Shown in pieces: positions 19,043 through 32,126 of a stretch of 64,000 bases of DNA. Below the pieces are notes generated by a model. The model was not told the DNA's origin, ran no database searches, and was given only the letters and a program-made list of their open reading frames with translations. Numbering within the stretch: position 1 is the first letter of the stretch; each line of letters begins with the position of its first letter. The translations under genes were made by a program, and so were the position numbers. Source of the DNA: Virgibacillus ihumii (lineage in GTDB: Bacteria; Bacillota; Bacilli; Bacillales; Amphibacillaceae); assembly GCF_902726655.1 (NCBI RefSeq), contig NZ_CACVAN010000001.1, forward strand, positions 2,852,001 through 2,916,000, in the 5' to 3' direction.

Positions 19043-21121
19043 ATGCCTAGAGAGTTCTCCTTGGAAAAGACGCGTAATATTGGTATTATGGCGCATATTG
19101 ACGCAGGTAAAACCACTACTACTGAGCGTATTCTTTTCTACACAGGACGTATTCATAAAATTGGTGAAACTCATGAAGGTGCATCACAGATGGACTGGAT
19201 GGAGCAGGAGCAGGAACGCGGAATCACGATCACTTCCGCAGCAACAACTGCTCAATGGAAAAACCATCGTATAAACATCATCGATACACCGGGACACGTG
19301 GACTTCACTGTTGAAGTTGAGCGTTCGCTGCGTGTACTTGATGGTGCGGTAACAGTGCTTGATGCTCAATCGGGTGTGGAACCGCAAACCGAAACTGTAT
19401 GGCGTCAGGCGACAACATACGGTGTACCAAGAATTGTTTTTATAAACAAGATGGATAAAGTCGGTGCAGACTTCCTTTATTCAACTAATACACTGAAAGA
19501 ACGTTTAGGTGCCAATGCACATGCTGTTCAACTGCCAATCGGTGCTGAAGATAATTTCGAAGGTATCATTGACCTGATTTCGATGAAAGCTTTCTATTAT
19601 GAAGATGATCTGGGCACTCGGGCTGAAGCTCGTGAAATCCCGGATGAATACAAAGATAAGGCCGAAGAATTGCGTGCCAGTCTTGTTGAAGCAGTAGCTG
19701 AGCTGGACGAAGACCTGATGATGAAGTATCTTGAAGGAGAGGAAATCTCTGAAGAGGAACTGAAGCAGGCAATTCGTACAGCGACATTGAATGTTGAATT
19801 CTATCCGGTATTCGGTGGATCAGCATTCAAAAACAAAGGTGTACAATTAGTTCTTGATGGTGTTATTGATTATCTTCCTGCACCAACTGACGTGCCTCCA
19901 ATTGAAGGTATCGTTCCGGGGACAGAGGAAGAGACAACCCGTCCGGCGGATGACAAAGCACCTTTCTCGGCACTGGCATTTAAGGTTATGACTGACCCGT
20001 ATGTTGGGAAGCTGACTTTCTTCCGCGTATATTCCGGTACATTGGATTCCGGCTCATATGTTAAGAACTCTGTTAAAGATAAGCGTGAACGTGTCGGTCG
20101 TATTCTGCAGATGCACGCTAATTCACGTGAGGAAATCAAAACGGTTTACTCCGGTGAAATTGCAGCTGCTGTTGGTTTGAAAGATACATCTACAGGGGAT
20201 ACACTTTGTGGCGAGAAAGATCTCGTAGTTCTGGAGTCCATGGAGTTCCCTGATCCGGTTATCTCTGTTGCAATTGAACCTAAAACAAAAGCTGACCAGG
20301 ATAAAATGGCTATTGCATTGGGTAAACTTGCAGAAGAAGACCCGACTTTCAAAACGGAAACAAATGTGGAGACTGGTCAAACGATCATTTCCGGGATGGG
20401 TGAACTTCACCTTGATGTCATTGTTAACCGTTTGAAGGCCGAATTTAAAGTTGAAGCAAATGTTGGTGCTCCACAGGTTGCATACCGTGAGACATTCCGC
20501 GCCTCTGCTGAAGTGGAAGGTAAATTTATAAAGCAGTCAGGTGGACGTGGACAATACGGTCATGCCTGGGTTAAATTTGAGCCAAACGAAGAAGGTGCGG
20601 GCTTTGAATTTGTAAATAAAATTACTGGTGGTGTTATTCCGCGTGAATACATTCCATCTGTTGAAGCGGGTATAGTTGAATCAGCAGAAAATGGTGTATT
20701 GGCCGGTTACCCACTGATTGATTTCAAAGCAACTGTTTATGATGGAAGCTATCATGATGTTGACTCAAACGAAATGGCCTTTAAAATTGCCGGATCAATG
20801 GCATTGAAAGCTGCCAAAGAAAAATGTCAAGCGGTATTGCTTGAGCCAATGGAACGAGTGGAAATTGTTATTCCTGAAGAATACATGGGCGACATCATGG
20901 GTGATGTCACATCACGCCGCGGACGTGTGGAAGGTATGGAAGCACGTGGTCCAGCACAGGTTATTAAAGCATTTGTTCCGCTTTCGGAAATGTTCGGCTA
21001 TGCGACGGTATTGCGTTCAAACACGCAGGGACGCGGGCAATATACGATGCATTTTGATCACTATGAAGAGGTACCGAAGAGCATTTCAGAAGAAATAATT
21101 AAGAAAAATGCCGGAGAATAA
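19043..21121 (+). CDS. fusA: Elongation factor G
   Basis: Translocation GTPase, 692 residues. G1 A-H-I-D-A-G-K-T-T (about 17-25), G2 R-G-I-T-I-T-S-A, G3 D-T-P-G-H-V-D and G4 N-K-M-D are intact; domain IV with G-Q-Y-G-H and domain V (V-T-S-R-R-G) follow. Normal length, no sign of a second paralogue here. Third gene of the str operon. Confidence 0.98.
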   Translation: MPREFSLEKTRNIGIMAHIDAGKTTTTERILFYTGRIHKIGETHEGASQMDWMEQEQERGITITSAATTAQWKNHRINIIDTPGHVDFTVEVERSLRVLDGAVTVLDAQSGVEPQTETVWRQATTYGVPRIVFINKMDKVGADFLYSTNTLKERLGANAHAVQLPIGAEDNFEGIIDLISMKAFYYEDDLGTRAEAREIPDEYKDKAEELRASLVEAVAELDEDLMMKYLEGEEISEEELKQAIRTATLNVEFYPVFGGSAFKNKGVQLVLDGVIDYLPAPTDVPPIEGIVPGTEEETTRPADDKAPFSALAFKVMTDPYVGKLTFFRVYSGTLDSGSYVKNSVKDKRERVGRILQMHANSREEIKTVYSGEIAAAVGLKDTSTGDTLCGEKDLVVLESMEFPDPVISVAIEPKTKADQDKMAIALGKLAEEDPTFKTETNVETGQTIISGMGELHLDVIVNRLKAEFKVEANVGAPQVAYRETFRASAEVEGKFIKQSGGRGQYGHAWVKFEPNEEGAGFEFVNKITGGVIPREYIPSVEAGIVESAENGVLAGYPLIDFKATVYDGSYHDVDSNEMAFKIAGSMALKAAKEKCQAVLLEPMERVEIVIPEEYMGDIMGDVTSRRGRVEGMEARGPAQVIKAFVPLSEMFGYATVLRSNTQGRGQYTMHFDHYEEVPKSISEEIIKKNAGE

Positions 21122-21150
21122 TTGATTTTTTCTTCATTCTGAAGTATAAC
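21122..21150 (+). promoter_or_regulatory. Possible internal promoter for tuf
   Basis: TTGATT (21122-21127), 17-base spacer, TATAAC (21145-21150) in the 100-base fusA-tuf gap. A separate tuf promoter would be ordinary; the match is moderate. Confidence 0.4.
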
Positions 21151-21221
21151 TTTTATTGAAGGCAGACAATTATTCTAAAAATAATAAATTACTTGTATTT
21201 ATTTAAAGGAGGAAACTATAA

Positions 21222-22412
21222 ATGGCTAAAGAAAAGTTCGATCGCTCAAAAAGTCACGTAAACATTGGAACAATTGGACACGTTGACCATGGTAAAACTA
21301 CTTTAACTGCTGCAATCACTGCTACATTGCACAAAAAATCCGGTAAAGGTACCGCAATGGCTTATGACCAAATTGACGGCGCTCCGGAAGAAAAAGAACG
21401 TGGAATTACAATTGCAACTTCCCACGTTGAGTATGAAACGGACACTCGTCACTATGCTCACGTTGACTGCCCGGGACACGCTGACTATGTTAAAAACATG
21501 ATCACTGGTGCAGCACAAATGGATGGAGCTATCCTGGTAGTGTCTGCTGCTGATGGTCCAATGCCGCAAACTCGTGAGCACATCCTTCTGTCACGTAACG
21601 TTGGGGTTCCTGCAATCGTGGTATTCCTTAACAAATGTGACATGGTAGACGACGAAGAACTTCTTGAACTTGTTGAAATGGAAGTTCGCGATCTGTTGAC
21701 TGAGTATGACTTCCCTGGTGATGATGTACCAGTTGTTAAAGGTTCTGCACTGAAAGCTCTTGAAGGCGATGCAGACTATGAAGAAAAAATCTTTGAATTG
21801 ATGTCTGCTGTTGATGAGTACATTCCAACTCCGGAACGTGACCATGACAAGCCATTCATGATGCCTGTTGAGGACGTATTCTCAATCACTGGCCGTGGTA
21901 CAGTGGCAACTGGCCGTGTTGAGCGCGGATCTGTTAAAGTTGGTGACGAAGTAGAAGTTATCGGTCTTGCTGAGAAAGCTTCTAAAACAACTGTTACTGG
22001 TGTGGAAATGTTCCGTAAGCTTCTTGACTATGCTGAAGCAGGTGACAACATTGGTGCACTGCTTCGCGGTGTATCACGCGATGACATCAACCGTGGTCAA
22101 GTATTGGCTAAGCCTGGTTCAATTACACCACACACTAACTTCAAGGCTGAAGTTTATGTATTGTCAAAAGAAGAAGGTGGACGTCATACACCATTTTTTG
22201 CAAACTATCGTCCACAGTTCTATTTCCGTACTACAGACGTTACTGGTGTTATTACACTTCCAGAAGGCGTTGAAATGGTAATGCCAGGAGATAACATCGA
22301 AATGGCAGTGGAACTGATTTCACCAATCGCTATCGAAGACGGTACCCGTTTCTCTATCCGTGAAGGCGGACGTACTGTTGGATCCGGCGTTGTAACTACC
22401 ATTCAGAAGTAA
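21222..22412 (+). CDS. tuf: Elongation factor Tu
   Basis: Delivers aminoacyl-tRNA to the ribosome. 396 residues with [22 protein letters not shown] and N-K-C-D motifs, then beta-barrel domains II and III. AAAGGAGG site. Last gene of the str operon, followed by a strong terminator. Codon use is strongly biased, as expected for the most abundant protein. Confidence 0.98.
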   Translation: MAKEKFDRSKSHVNIGTIGHVDHGKTTLTAAITATLHKKSGKGTAMAYDQIDGAPEEKERGITIATSHVEYETDTRHYAHVDCPGHADYVKNMITGAAQMDGAILVVSAADGPMPQTREHILLSRNVGVPAIVVFLNKCDMVDDEELLELVEMEVRDLLTEYDFPGDDVPVVKGSALKALEGDADYEEKIFELMSAVDEYIPTPERDHDKPFMMPVEDVFSITGRGTVATGRVERGSVKVGDEVEVIGLAEKASKTTVTGVEMFRKLLDYAEAGDNIGALLRGVSRDDINRGQVLAKPGSITPHTNFKAEVYVLSKEEGGRHTPFFANYRPQFYFRTTDVTGVITLPEGVEMVMPGDNIEMAVELISPIAIEDGTRFSIREGGRTVGSGVVTTIQK

Positions 22413-22438
22413 TAGAGCAATCAGCTAGCTAGCTAAAG

Positions 22439-22471
22439 AAAACAGGCAGCGTGACGACGCTGCCTGTTTTT
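22439..22471 (+). terminator. Terminator of the str operon
   Basis: AAAACAGGCAGCGT pairs perfectly with ACGCTGCCTGTTTT around GACG, followed by T. Confidence 0.95.
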
Positions 22472-22511
22472 ATGCTTATCAGGGCGTCCGGAATCGGCTA
22501 TTTTGAGCAAA

Positions 22512-22620
22512 GTGTTAGAGAATTCATTGAGAGTGCTAGAAGTTCACAAATTAGGTGCTAGAAGTTCTCATTTTAGTGTTAGAAGTTCATAATTCAAGTG
22601 CTGGAACTTCACAATTCAAA
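22512..22620 (+). repeat. Five degenerate direct repeats, period 21-22 bp
   Basis: The core GTGYTAGAA (first copy GTGTTAGAG, last GTGCTGGAA) begins at 22512, 22533, 22555, 22576 and 22598, that is at spacings of 21, 22, 21 and 22. After the core most units read RTTCAYAA or close to it. It lies 40 bases past the tuf terminator. The rest of the 550-base gap holds the terminator, two S10 promoters and nothing else I can recognise. Confidence 0.85.
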
Positions 22621-22736
22621 TGAAGAGAAAGACTTTCCTGCAACGAAATTTTTGGTACAGGAATACATATGCGCAGTCCAAAACCTGCCTCAATTTAAAA
22701 ATCAACAAATTTCATGCAAAATTTCACTATAATCCC

Positions 22737-22765
22737 TTGCATTCCATGTAATTAGTTTGTATAAT
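22737..22765 (+). promoter_or_regulatory. First promoter of the S10 operon
   Basis: TTGCAT (22737-22742), 17-base spacer, TATAAT (22760-22765). Confidence 0.75.
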
Positions 22766-22809
22766 ACATAGATGTGCAATCTAAAAGTTTTTTATTAGAA
22801 ATGGTTGCA

Positions 22810-22838
22810 TTGACCGCATTTTATCTATATAATATGAA
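22810..22838 (+). promoter_or_regulatory. Second promoter of the S10 operon
   Basis: TTGACC (22810-22815), 17-base spacer, TATGAA (22833-22838). The leader downstream contains a CACCCG/CGGGTG hairpin (22878-22904). Confidence 0.55.
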
Positions 22839-22938
22839 TGTTGGTCACAAAGGCGATGAAGTGAAAGGTTGTTGACACACCCGGCCCCTTTGCCATGGCG
22901 GGTGGTTAAGAAATTTTCACGGAGAATGTCTATTATAA

Positions 22939-23271
<333 letters not shown>

Positions 23272-23301
23272 ATTAATGTACTAATATAGGAGGTGTAACG
23301 G

Positions 23302-23934
23302 ATGGCGAAAGGAATCTTAGGTCGTAAAATCGGCATGACTCAGCTTTTCTCCGATGAAGGAGAACTTGTACCGGTAACGGTTGTTCAGGCTGAGCCAAAC
23401 GTAGTATTACAGAAAAAGTCATTAGAAAATGATGGCTATGAAGCTATACAGATCGGTTTTGCTGATGAAAAGGAATCACGTGCAAACAAAGCGGAAAAAG
23501 GTCATGCTGATAAAGCAAACACAGCCCCTAAGCGCTACGTTCGTGAAATCCGTAACGCGAATCTTGATGAATATGAAGTAGGTCAAGAATTAAGCGTTGA
23601 TGTTTTTCAGGTTGGCGATTTGGTGGATGCAACCGGAACTTCAAAAGGGAAAGGATTCCAGGGTGCAATCAAGCGCCACAATCAGCAACGTGGTCCGAAA
23701 ACCCATGGTTCCCACTTTCACAGAGGACCAGGTGCAATCGGTATGGCAGCTGACCCGGCGCGTGTCTTTAAAGGTACGAAATTACCGGGACAAACGGGCG
23801 GAAAGCAAATTACCAATCAAAACCTTGAAATAGTAAAGGTGGACAACGAACGTAATCTGCTTTTGATTAAAGGTAATATTCCTGGTGCAAAGAAATCATT
23901 TGTGAAAATCACGAGTGCATTAAAGGCTAACTAA
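23302..23934 (+). CDS. rplC: Ribosomal protein L3
   Basis: Large-subunit protein reaching into the peptidyl-transferase centre; in Bacillus it also helps Mini-III (encoded at 2740) process 23S rRNA. 210 residues, with G-R-K-I-G-M-T-Q at the start and the central H-G-S-H-F-H-R-G loop near residue 133. AGGAGGTG site. Confidence 0.98.
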   Translation: MAKGILGRKIGMTQLFSDEGELVPVTVVQAEPNVVLQKKSLENDGYEAIQIGFADEKESRANKAEKGHADKANTAPKRYVREIRNANLDEYEVGQELSVDVFQVGDLVDATGTSKGKGFQGAIKRHNQQRGPKTHGSHFHRGPGAIGMAADPARVFKGTKLPGQTGGKQITNQNLEIVKVDNERNLLLIKGNIPGAKKSFVKITSALKAN

Positions 23935-23960
23935 TCATTTATACGAAGGGAGGATATGTC

Positions 23961-24584
23961 ATGCCTAAAGTAGCACTATTTAAACAAGATGGATCTCAAG
24001 CTGGCGACGTGGAATTGAACGATTCCGTTTTTGGCATTGAACCACATACGCACGCTATGAATGAAGCAGTGCTGATGCAGCGCGCATCATTACGTCAGGG
24101 CACACATGCCGTGAAAAACCGTGCAGAGGTTAGAGGCGGTGGAGCTAAACCTTGGCGTCAAAAAGGAACCGGCCGTGCAAGACAGGGTTCAACCCGTTCA
24201 CCGCAATGGGTAGGTGGCGGAACTGTGTTTGGACCTACTCCACGCACGTACAGCTATAAATTGCCGAAAAAAGTTCGTCGGCTTGCACTTAAATCTGCAC
24301 TTTCTTCCAAACTTAAAGAAGAGGATGCAGTAGTATTGGAAAGTATTTCAATTGATGCTCCAAAAACAAAAGAAGTTGTGAAGATGCTGGAAGCACTTAA
24401 AGTGGATTCCAAAGCACTGGTTGTAACTGCTGAAAATGATGAAACAGTTAACCGTTCAGCAAATAATCTGCAAAACGTAAAAGTGCTTACGGTAACAGAA
24501 CTGAACGTACTTGATTTGTTAACGCATGACAAGCTGATCATCACAAAAGAAGCAGCTGAAAAAGCAGGGGAGGTGCTTGCATAA
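23961..24584 (+). CDS. rplD: Ribosomal protein L4
   Basis: Lines the peptide exit tunnel, 207 residues. The extended loop with [17 protein letters not shown] is intact, the region where macrolide-resistance changes occur. The stop overlaps the rplW start by one base. Confidence 0.98.
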   Translation: MPKVALFKQDGSQAGDVELNDSVFGIEPHTHAMNEAVLMQRASLRQGTHAVKNRAEVRGGGAKPWRQKGTGRARQGSTRSPQWVGGGTVFGPTPRTYSYKLPKKVRRLALKSALSSKLKEEDAVVLESISIDAPKTKEVVKMLEALKVDSKALVVTAENDETVNRSANNLQNVKVLTVTELNVLDLLTHDKLIITKEAAEKAGEVLA

Positions 24585-24871
24585 TGAAAGATTCACGTGA
24601 TATTATAAAGCGCCCTGTCATTACAGAGAATACTGCTGATTTAATGGCGGAAAAAAAATATACGTTTGAAGTGGAACCGAAAGCCAATAAAACAGAAATT
24701 AAAGATGCAGTTGAGCTGGTTTTTGGTGTGAATGTGGTAAAAGTCAACACAATGAATCTTAAAGGTAAGTTTAAGCGGATGGGCCGTTACGGCGGTTACC
24801 GTTCAGATCGCAAAAAAGCTATTGTACAGTTATCAGAAGACAGTAAAGAACTGGACTTCTTTGAAGCGTAA
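24584..24871 (+). CDS. rplW: Ribosomal protein L23
   Basis: Tunnel-exit protein that docks signal recognition particle and trigger factor. 95 residues; opens with [11 protein letters not shown] and has the [12 protein letters not shown] strand. TAATG coupling with rplD. Confidence 0.97.
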   Translation: MKDSRDIIKRPVITENTADLMAEKKYTFEVEPKANKTEIKDAVELVFGVNVVKVNTMNLKGKFKRMGRYGGYRSDRKKAIVQLSEDSKELDFFEA

Positions 24872-24899
24872 ATTATAAAAGAGTGAAGGAGGGAAAAAG

Positions 24900-25730
24900 A
24901 TGGCGATTAAAAAATTCAAACCGACCTCAAACGGAAGACGTTTCATGTCAACGTCTGATTTTGCAGAGATCACTACAGATACTCCGGAAAGATCCCTGTT
25001 AAGTCCGTTGTATAAACGCGGTGGTCGTAACAACCAAGGTAAATTAACGACTCGTCATCAGGGCGGCGGTCACAAGCGTCAATATCGTATCATCGACTTT
25101 AAGCGCGATAAAGATGGTATACCAGGAAGCGTTGCTACAATCGAATACGATCCGAACCGCTCAGCAAACATTGCGCTAATTCACTATGCAGATGGTGAAA
25201 AACGCTATATTCTGGCGCCGAAAGGGATTAAAGTAGGACAAAAAATAGAATCCGGAGAAAATGCCGATATTAAACTCGGGAATGCTCTGCAGCTTAAAGA
25301 TATCCCAGTGGGTACAATCATTCATAACATTGAAATGAAACCGGGACGCGGCGGTCAAATCGCACGTTCAGCGGGTGCAGAAGCTCAGGTTCTTGGCCGT
25401 GAAGGGAAATATACATTGGTTCGTTTGTCTTCGGGTGAAGTTCGTCTGATTCTGTCAACGTGCCGTGCAACTGTTGGTCAGGTAGGTAATATTGAGCATG
25501 AACTTATCAGTGTTGGTAAAGCCGGCCGTTCCAGATGGCTAGGCAAGCGCCCGACTGTACGTGGTTCTGTTATGAACCCTAACGATCACCCGCATGGTGG
25601 TGGTGAAGGACGCGCGCCAATCGGCCGTAAATCACCAATGTCACCTTGGGGCAAACCGACGCTTGGTTACAAGACTCGGCAGCGGAACAAACCTACAGAT
25701 AAATTTATCGTTCGTAAGCGCAAAAAATAA
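24900..25730 (+). CDS. rplB: Ribosomal protein L2
   Basis: Needed for subunit joining and peptidyl transfer. 276 residues; G-G-G-H-K-R-Q-Y-R in the N-terminal domain, and the C-terminal [13 protein letters not shown] segment with the conserved His. GGAGGG site. Confidence 0.98.
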   Translation: MAIKKFKPTSNGRRFMSTSDFAEITTDTPERSLLSPLYKRGGRNNQGKLTTRHQGGGHKRQYRIIDFKRDKDGIPGSVATIEYDPNRSANIALIHYADGEKRYILAPKGIKVGQKIESGENADIKLGNALQLKDIPVGTIIHNIEMKPGRGGQIARSAGAEAQVLGREGKYTLVRLSSGEVRLILSTCRATVGQVGNIEHELISVGKAGRSRWLGKRPTVRGSVMNPNDHPHGGGEGRAPIGRKSPMSPWGKPTLGYKTRQRNKPTDKFIVRKRKK

Positions 25731-25739
25731 ACGGATAGG

Positions 25740-25763
25740 ACGGCGAGGAATGGATTTCGCCGT
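25740..25763 (+). other. Hairpin between rplB and rpsS
   Basis: ACGGCGA (25740-25746) pairs with TCGCCGT (25757-25763) 24 bases before rpsS, just upstream of its ribosome site. No T tract; may tune translation of rpsS or protect the RNA. Confidence 0.4.
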
Positions 25764-25787
25764 TTGATTACGAAAGGAGGTTTATCC

Positions 25788-26066
25788 ATGGGTCGCAGCT
25801 TAAAAAAAGGACCTTTTGCAGATGACCATCTATTGAAAAAGATTGATAACCTGAATGATACTGATAAAAAGCAAGTTGTAAAAACTTGGTCCCGTCGTTC
25901 AACAATTTTCCCATCTTTTGTCGGTCATACAATCGCTGTTTATGATGGACGCAAACATGTGCCCGTCTACGTAACAGAGGATATGGTCGGACACAAACTG
26001 GGTGAATTTGCGCCAAGCCGTACGTTTAAAGGGCATTCTGGCGATGATAAGAAAACAAAACGCTAA
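25788..26066 (+). CDS. rpsS: Ribosomal protein S19
   Basis: Head protein contacting the A-site tRNA, 92 residues. Begins G-R-S-L-K-K-G-P-F and contains [15 protein letters not shown] 25788 follows AAAGGAGG at 25773-25780; an in-frame ATG at 25764 lacks family support. Confidence 0.97.
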   Translation: MGRSLKKGPFADDHLLKKIDNLNDTDKKQVVKTWSRRSTIFPSFVGHTIAVYDGRKHVPVYVTEDMVGHKLGEFAPSRTFKGHSGDDKKTKR

Positions 26067-26084
26067 TGAGAGGAGGCACTCCAC

Positions 26085-26426
26085 ATGCAAGCAAAGGCCG
26101 TTGCTAAATCAGTTCGAATTGCTCCTCGTAAAGTTCGTTTAGTCATAGATTTGATTCGAGGAAAAGAAGTTGGTGAAGCGGTAGCAATCCTACGTCATAC
26201 ACAACGTGGTGCTTCTCCGGTTGTTGAAAAGGTTTTGAACTCTGCAATTGCAAATGCAGAACACAACTATGAAATGGAGCCGGATAACCTGGTGATTTCC
26301 GAAGCATTCGTTAACGAAGGTGCTACATTGAAACGTTTTCGTCCGCGTGCACAAGGACGCGCAAGTAAAATCAATAAACGCACAAGCCACGTTACAGTGG
26401 TTGTAACTGAAAAGAAGGAGGGATAG
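26085..26426 (+). CDS. rplV: Ribosomal protein L22
   Basis: 113 residues; its beta-hairpin lines the exit tunnel. [10 protein letters not shown] near the start and the R-P-R-A-Q-G-R-A loop near residue 86 are typical. AGAGGAGG site. Confidence 0.97.
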   Translation: MQAKAVAKSVRIAPRKVRLVIDLIRGKEVGEAVAILRHTQRGASPVVEKVLNSAIANAEHNYEMEPDNLVISEAFVNEGATLKRFRPRAQGRASKINKRTSHVTVVVTEKKEG

Positions 26427-26429
26427 TCA

Positions 26430-27071
26430 GTGGGTCAAAAAGTAAATCCTAACGGTCTTCGTGTCGGTGTCATTAATGGCTGGGAGTCAAAATGGTATGC
26501 TGGCAAAGACTATGCAGACTTACTGCATGAAGATATTAAGATCAGAGAATATCTTGAAAATCGCTTGCGCATTGCTGCTGTTTCTTCGATCGAGATTGAA
26601 CGTGCGGCAAACCGCGTAAATATCACGATTCACACTGGTAAACCTGGAATGGTTATTGGTAAGGGCGGTTCTGAAGTTGAAGCGCTGCGTAAATCATTAA
26701 ACAGCCTGACAGGCAAGCGGGTTCATATAAACATCATGGAAATTAAGAAAGTTGACTTGAATGCAACACTTGTTGCAGATAACATTGCTCGTCAGCTGGA
26801 AAATCGAATTTCATTCCGACGTGCTCAAAAGCAAACCATTCAACGCGCAATGCGAGCTGGAGCAAAAGGAATTAAAACACAAGTATCCGGACGTCTCGGT
26901 GGTGCCGATATTGCTCGTGCGGAACATTACAGTGAAGGAACAGTACCACTTCATACTTTGCGTGCTGATATTGATTACGGCACTGCTGAAGCTGACACTA
27001 CTTACGGTAAGCTCGGTGTCAAAGTATGGATCTATCGTGGAGAAGTCCTTCCAACTAAATCAAATAATTAA
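26430..27071 (+). CDS. rpsC: Ribosomal protein S3
   Basis: mRNA-entry protein, 213 residues. GTG start giving [12 protein letters not shown] domain with [10 protein letters not shown] near residue 74. Three bases after the rplV stop, so translation is probably coupled. Confidence 0.97.
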   Translation: MGQKVNPNGLRVGVINGWESKWYAGKDYADLLHEDIKIREYLENRLRIAAVSSIEIERAANRVNITIHTGKPGMVIGKGGSEVEALRKSLNSLTGKRVHINIMEIKKVDLNATLVADNIARQLENRISFRRAQKQTIQRAMRAGAKGIKTQVSGRLGGADIARAEHYSEGTVPLHTLRADIDYGTAEADTTYGKLGVKVWIYRGEVLPTKSNN

Positions 27072-27089
27072 GGAAGGGGGAAATGCATT

Positions 27090-27705
<616 letters not shown>

Positions 27706-27733
27706 TTAATTGAAGAGAGGAGGTCACCCTCAA

Positions 27734-27997
27734 ATGACTGAGCGTAATGATCGCAAAGTATACACAGGCCGTGTCGTATCAGATAAAATGGATAAAACAA
27801 TAACTGTTCTGGTTGAGACATATAAGTTTCATAAACTGTATGGCAAACGTGTTAAGTATTCCAAGAAGTTTAAAACACATGATGAAAATAACCAGGCAAA
27901 AACTGGTGATATTGTTTCTATTATGGAAACTCGTCCGCTGTCTGCCACAAAACGTTTCCGTCTGATTGAAATCGTTGAAGAAGCGGTAATTATATAA
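27734..27997 (+). CDS. rpsQ: Ribosomal protein S17
   Basis: 87 residues, OB fold, early 16S binder. [15 protein letters not shown] is the signature. ATG 27734 follows AGAGGAGGTCACC. Confidence 0.97.
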   Translation: MTERNDRKVYTGRVVSDKMDKTITVLVETYKFHKLYGKRVKYSKKFKTHDENNQAKTGDIVSIMETRPLSATKRFRLIEIVEEAVII

Positions 27998-28001
27998 TTA
28001 A

Positions 28002-28409
<408 letters not shown>

Positions 28410-28447
28410 AGCGAAAAGTAAAGCCTTGTCAAGGAGGTGCGTAAAGC

Positions 28448-28759
28448 ATGCATGTAAAAAAAGGTGATAAAGTAAAAGTTATTTCCGGTAAAGACCGCGG
28501 TAAAGACGGCACTATTTTAGAAGCTTATCCGAAGAAGGACCGTGTTTTGGTTGAAGGCATCAACATGACCAAAAAGCACGCAAAACCGTCTCAGGATAAC
28601 CCGCAGGGTGGCATCCTCAATCAGGAGGCTCCTATCCACGTTTCTAATGTAATGCTGATAGATCCGAAATCCGGCGAACCAACTCGTGTTGGCTATCAGG
28701 ATAATGACGGAAAGAAAGTCCGCATCGCTAAAAAATCCGGTGAAGCAGTAGATAAATAG
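28448..28759 (+). CDS. rplX: Ribosomal protein L24
   Basis: 103 residues with an N-terminal KOW motif ([11 protein letters not shown]). Assembly-initiator protein of the large subunit. AAGGAGGTG site. Confidence 0.97.
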   Translation: MHVKKGDKVKVISGKDRGKDGTILEAYPKKDRVLVEGINMTKKHAKPSQDNPQGGILNQEAPIHVSNVMLIDPKSGEPTRVGYQDNDGKKVRIAKKSGEAVDK

Positions 28760-28785
28760 TTCGCAGGTGAAAGGAGGGCGACATG

Positions 28786-29325
28786 ATGAATGAACTTAAA
28801 CAAAAGTATCGTGAAGATATACTACCATCAATGATGAGCAAATTTAATTATGAATCTGTTATGCAAGTACCTGATGTTGAAAAAATAGTAATTAACATGG
28901 GTGTTGGTGATGCCGTTCAGAACTCAAAAGCATTGGATAATGCTGTTGAAGAGCTATCATTAATTTCCGGACAAAAGCCTATGGTAACCCGTGCTAAAAA
29001 ATCAATTGCTGGATTCCGTTTGCGTGAAGGAATGCCTATCGGGGCGAAAGTAACACTGCGTGGCGAGCGCATGTACGAGTTCTTGCAAAAGTTAATTGCA
29101 GTTTCGCTTCCGCGTGTGCGTGATTTCCGTGGTATTTCCAAAAAAGCTTTTGATGGCCGGGGTAATTATACGCTTGGTGTTAAAGAACAACTGATTTTCC
29201 CGGAAATTAACTATGATAAAGTAAGTAAAGTGCGTGGTATGGACATTGTCATTGTAACAACTTCCAATACTGATGAAGAAGCACGTGAATTGTTGGCTCA
29301 GTTAGGCATGCCTTTCCAGAAGTAA
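28786..29325 (+). CDS. rplE: Ribosomal protein L5
   Basis: 179 residues; binds 5S rRNA and the P-site t[26 protein letters not shown] and F-P-E-I-N-Y-D are typical. Two adjacent ATG codons (28783, 28786); the second gives the family start. Confidence 0.97.
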   Translation: MNELKQKYREDILPSMMSKFNYESVMQVPDVEKIVINMGVGDAVQNSKALDNAVEELSLISGQKPMVTRAKKSIAGFRLREGMPIGAKVTLRGERMYEFLQKLIAVSLPRVRDFRGISKKAFDGRGNYTLGVKEQLIFPEINYDKVSKVRGMDIVIVTTSNTDEEARELLAQLGMPFQK

Positions 29326-29341
29326 GCTGAGAGCAATATAA

Positions 29342-29539
<198 letters not shown>

Positions 29540-29569
29540 ACCCCCGATTAGGGAAGGAGGTAATATGTA

Positions 29570-29968
29570 ATGGTTATGACAGATCCAATCGCAGATATGC
29601 TGACCCGTATTCGAAATGCTAATATGGCAGGTCATGATAAGCTGGAACTTCCGGCTTCCAAGATAAAAAAGGAAATCGCCGATATCCTTAAGCGCGAAGG
29701 CTTTGTCCGCGATTATGAATTCATTGAGGATAACAAGCAAGGTGTTCTGCGCATTTTCCTTAAATACGGCGTTAAAAAGGCACGCGTAATTACAGGCATT
29801 AAGCGCATCAGTAAACCGGGCTTGCGGGTATACGCAAAAGCTGACGAGGTACCGCGTGTGCTGAACGGTTTGGGAATTGCTATTGTATCCACATCAAACG
29901 GTGTGCTTTCTGATAAAGAAGCACGTACACAAGCTGTTGGTGGCGAAGTACTGGCATATGTTTGGTAA
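29570..29968 (+). CDS. rpsH: Ribosomal protein S8
   Basis: 132 residues. [16 protein letters not shown] start and the C-terminal G-G-E-V-L-A-Y-V-W are diagnostic. In other bacteria S8 represses the spc operon by binding its mRNA; I saw no clear target here. Confidence 0.97.
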   Translation: MVMTDPIADMLTRIRNANMAGHDKLELPASKIKKEIADILKREGFVRDYEFIEDNKQGVLRIFLKYGVKKARVITGIKRISKPGLRVYAKADEVPRVLNGLGIAIVSTSNGVLSDKEARTQAVGGEVLAYVW

Positions 29969-29998
29969 GAAACATCTAAAGACAAGGAGGTGTACGAA

Positions 29999-30535
29999 AT
30001 GTCTCGTATAGGACTTAAACCAATTGAAATTCCAGAGGGCGTTGAAATTAAATTGGACGGAACTACAATTACAGTAAAAGGTCCAAAAGGTGAACTGACA
30101 AGAGACCTTCATGAAGATATGAAAGTGGTTATCGAAGGGAATGTTCTTACTGTTGAACGTCCAAGTGAGCACAAAGAACATCGTGCATTGCATGGGACCA
30201 CCCGCAGCCTGATCGGTAATATGGTTGAAGGGGTGCATAAAGGTTTTGAAAAAAACCTTGAAATCAATGGTGTAGGTTACCGTGCGCTAAAACAGGGTGA
30301 CAAGGTAGTGGTTAACGCAGGATATTCACACCCGGTGGAACTGGATCCGATCGAAGGTATCGAAATTGATGTTCCTAAAAACACACAAATCATCGTAAAA
30401 GGTATTAATAAAGAGCTGGTTGGCGCAGTTGCTGCAAACATCCGGGCTATCAGACCGCCTGAGCCTTATAAAGGAAAAGGTATTCGTTACGAAGGCGAGC
30501 GTGTACGACAAAAAGAAGGTAAAACTGCTAAGTAA
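29999..30535 (+). CDS. rplF: Ribosomal protein L6
   Basis: 178 residues, two similar domains. S-R-I-G-L-K-P-I start and [13 protein letters not shown] near the end. ATG 29999 follows AAGGAGGTG; the in-frame GTG 29990 is part of that site. Confidence 0.97.
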   Translation: MSRIGLKPIEIPEGVEIKLDGTTITVKGPKGELTRDLHEDMKVVIEGNVLTVERPSEHKEHRALHGTTRSLIGNMVEGVHKGFEKNLEINGVGYRALKQGDKVVVNAGYSHPVELDPIEGIEIDVPKNTQIIVKGINKELVGAVAANIRAIRPPEPYKGKGIRYEGERVRQKEGKTAK

Positions 30536-30567
30536 GGTTAGTTAGGGAGCAGAAAGGAGTGACCTAG

Positions 30568-30930
30568 ATGATCACAAAGCCTGACAAAAATGCTGTACGC
30601 AAAAGAAGACATACGCGTGTTCGCAAGAATGTTACCGGAACACCGGAACGCCCACGTCTCAATGTGTACCGCTCAAATAAACACATTTATGCACAATTGA
30701 TTAATGATGTTGAAGGTGTAACATTGGCAAGCGCCTCAACAAAAGACAATGGAATTGACGTTCAGTCCGGCGCTAACGTTGATGCAGCTGTCGAAGTAGG
30801 AAAGTTGGTTGCTAAACGTGCCCAGGATAAAGGTTACAAATTGGTAGTATTTGACCGTGGAGGCTACCTTTATCATGGACGTGTAAAAGCATTGGCAGAT
30901 GCAGCCCGTGAGGCAGGTCTTGAATTTTAA
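30568..30930 (+). CDS. rplR: Ribosomal protein L18
   Basis: 120 residues; 5S rRNA binder. [14 protein letters not shown] and [11 protein letters not shown] segments. Confidence 0.97.
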   Translation: MITKPDKNAVRKRRHTRVRKNVTGTPERPRLNVYRSNKHIYAQLINDVEGVTLASASTKDNGIDVQSGANVDAAVEVGKLVAKRAQDKGYKLVVFDRGGYLYHGRVKALADAAREAGLEF

Positions 30931-30954
30931 TCGATAGATAAAGGAGGGACACAG

Positions 30955-31458
30955 ATGCATACTAGCATTGATCCGAACAAATTAGATCTTGAAGAACGCG
31001 TTGTTGCGATTAACCGTGTTGCAAAAGTTGTAAAAGGTGGACGTAATTTCCGCTTTGCTGCACTTGTTGTTGTGGGAGATAAAAATGGTCACGTAGGCTT
31101 TGGAACCGGAAAGTCTAAGGAAGTACCAGAAGCAATTAAAAAAGCGGTTGACGATGCAAAGAAAAACCTGATTACAGTACCAATTGTTGGAACGACTATT
31201 CCGCATGAAATTCATGGACAATTCGGTTCTGGTAATGTATTGATGAAACCAGCTGCAGAAGGTACAGGGGTTATTTCCGGCGGACCTGTTCGTGCGATCC
31301 TCGAACTTGCAGGTGTCGGCGACATTCTGACAAAATCGCTTGGTTCAAACACACCGATTAACATGATTCGTGCAACATTAAACGGACTGACAAACTTGAA
31401 GCGCGCGGAAGAAGTTGCAAAACTGCGCGGAAAGTCTGTAGAAGAACTGTTAGGATAA
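30955..31458 (+). CDS. rpsE: Ribosomal protein S5
   Basis: 167 residues; accuracy and mRNA helicase protein. [14 protein letters not shown] contains the spectinomycin loop, wild type apart from an Asn where Bacillus has Arg; [12 protein letters not shown] near the end. Confidence 0.97.
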   Translation: MHTSIDPNKLDLEERVVAINRVAKVVKGGRNFRFAALVVVGDKNGHVGFGTGKSKEVPEAIKKAVDDAKKNLITVPIVGTTIPHEIHGQFGSGNVLMKPAAEGTGVISGGPVRAILELAGVGDILTKSLGSNTPINMIRATLNGLTNLKRAEEVAKLRGKSVEELLG

Positions 31459-31471
31459 GGAGGGAAATATT

Positions 31472-31654
31472 ATGTCTAAACAATTAGAAATCACCCTCAC
31501 GCGCAGTGTTATTGGCAGAACAGAATCGCAACGCCAAACTGTTCAAACACTAGGACTTAAAAAAATCCATCAATCCGTTGTTCGTGAAGATACTCCAGCC
31601 GTTCGCGGTTTGGTTAATAAAGTATCCCATCTCATAACGGTTAAAGAAGTATAA
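31472..31654 (+). CDS. rpmD: Ribosomal protein L30
   Basis: 60 residues; [11 protein letters not shown] start and [10 protein letters not shown] core. Short form without the eukaryotic extension. Confidence 0.96.
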   Translation: MSKQLEITLTRSVIGRTESQRQTVQTLGLKKIHQSVVREDTPAVRGLVNKVSHLITVKEV

Positions 31655-31685
31655 TTAAACATTAGCGTAAAGAGGAGGTGCTCGC

Positions 31686-32126
31686 ATGAAACTTCATGAA
31701 TTGAACGCATCAGAAGGAAACCGTAAAAAGCGCAATCGCGTAGGCCGCGGAATGTCATCTGGAAATGGTAAAACATCTGGCAGAGGACACAAAGGACAAA
31801 AAGCACGTTCAGGCGGTAATACCCGCGTTGGTTTTGAAGGTGGTCAAATGCCATTATTTCAACGGTTGCCTAAACGCGGCTTTACAAATATTCACCGTAA
31901 AGAATTGGCAATTGTAAACCTTGATGCTTTAAATCGATTTGAAGAAGGCACAGAAGTTACACCTGAGCTATTACTTGAAGAGGGTGTCGTAAGCAAACTT
32001 AAAGCAGGCGTTAAAGTGCTCGGCAAGGGCGCTGTCGAAAAGAACCTTACAGTAAAAGCTCATAAGTTCTCTGCTTCAGCGAAGGAAGCGATCGAAGCAG
32101 CGGGCGGTAAAACAGAGGTGATTTAA
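31686..32126 (+). CDS. rplO: Ribosomal protein L15
   Basis: 146 residues; glycine/arginine-rich N-terminal half ([20 protein letters not shown]) and a globular C-terminal domain. The last base of its stop codon is the first base of secY. Confidence 0.97.
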   Translation: MKLHELNASEGNRKKRNRVGRGMSSGNGKTSGRGHKGQKARSGGNTRVGFEGGQMPLFQRLPKRGFTNIHRKELAIVNLDALNRFEEGTEVTPELLLEEGVVSKLKAGVKVLGKGAVEKNLTVKAHKFSASAKEAIEAAGGKTEVI

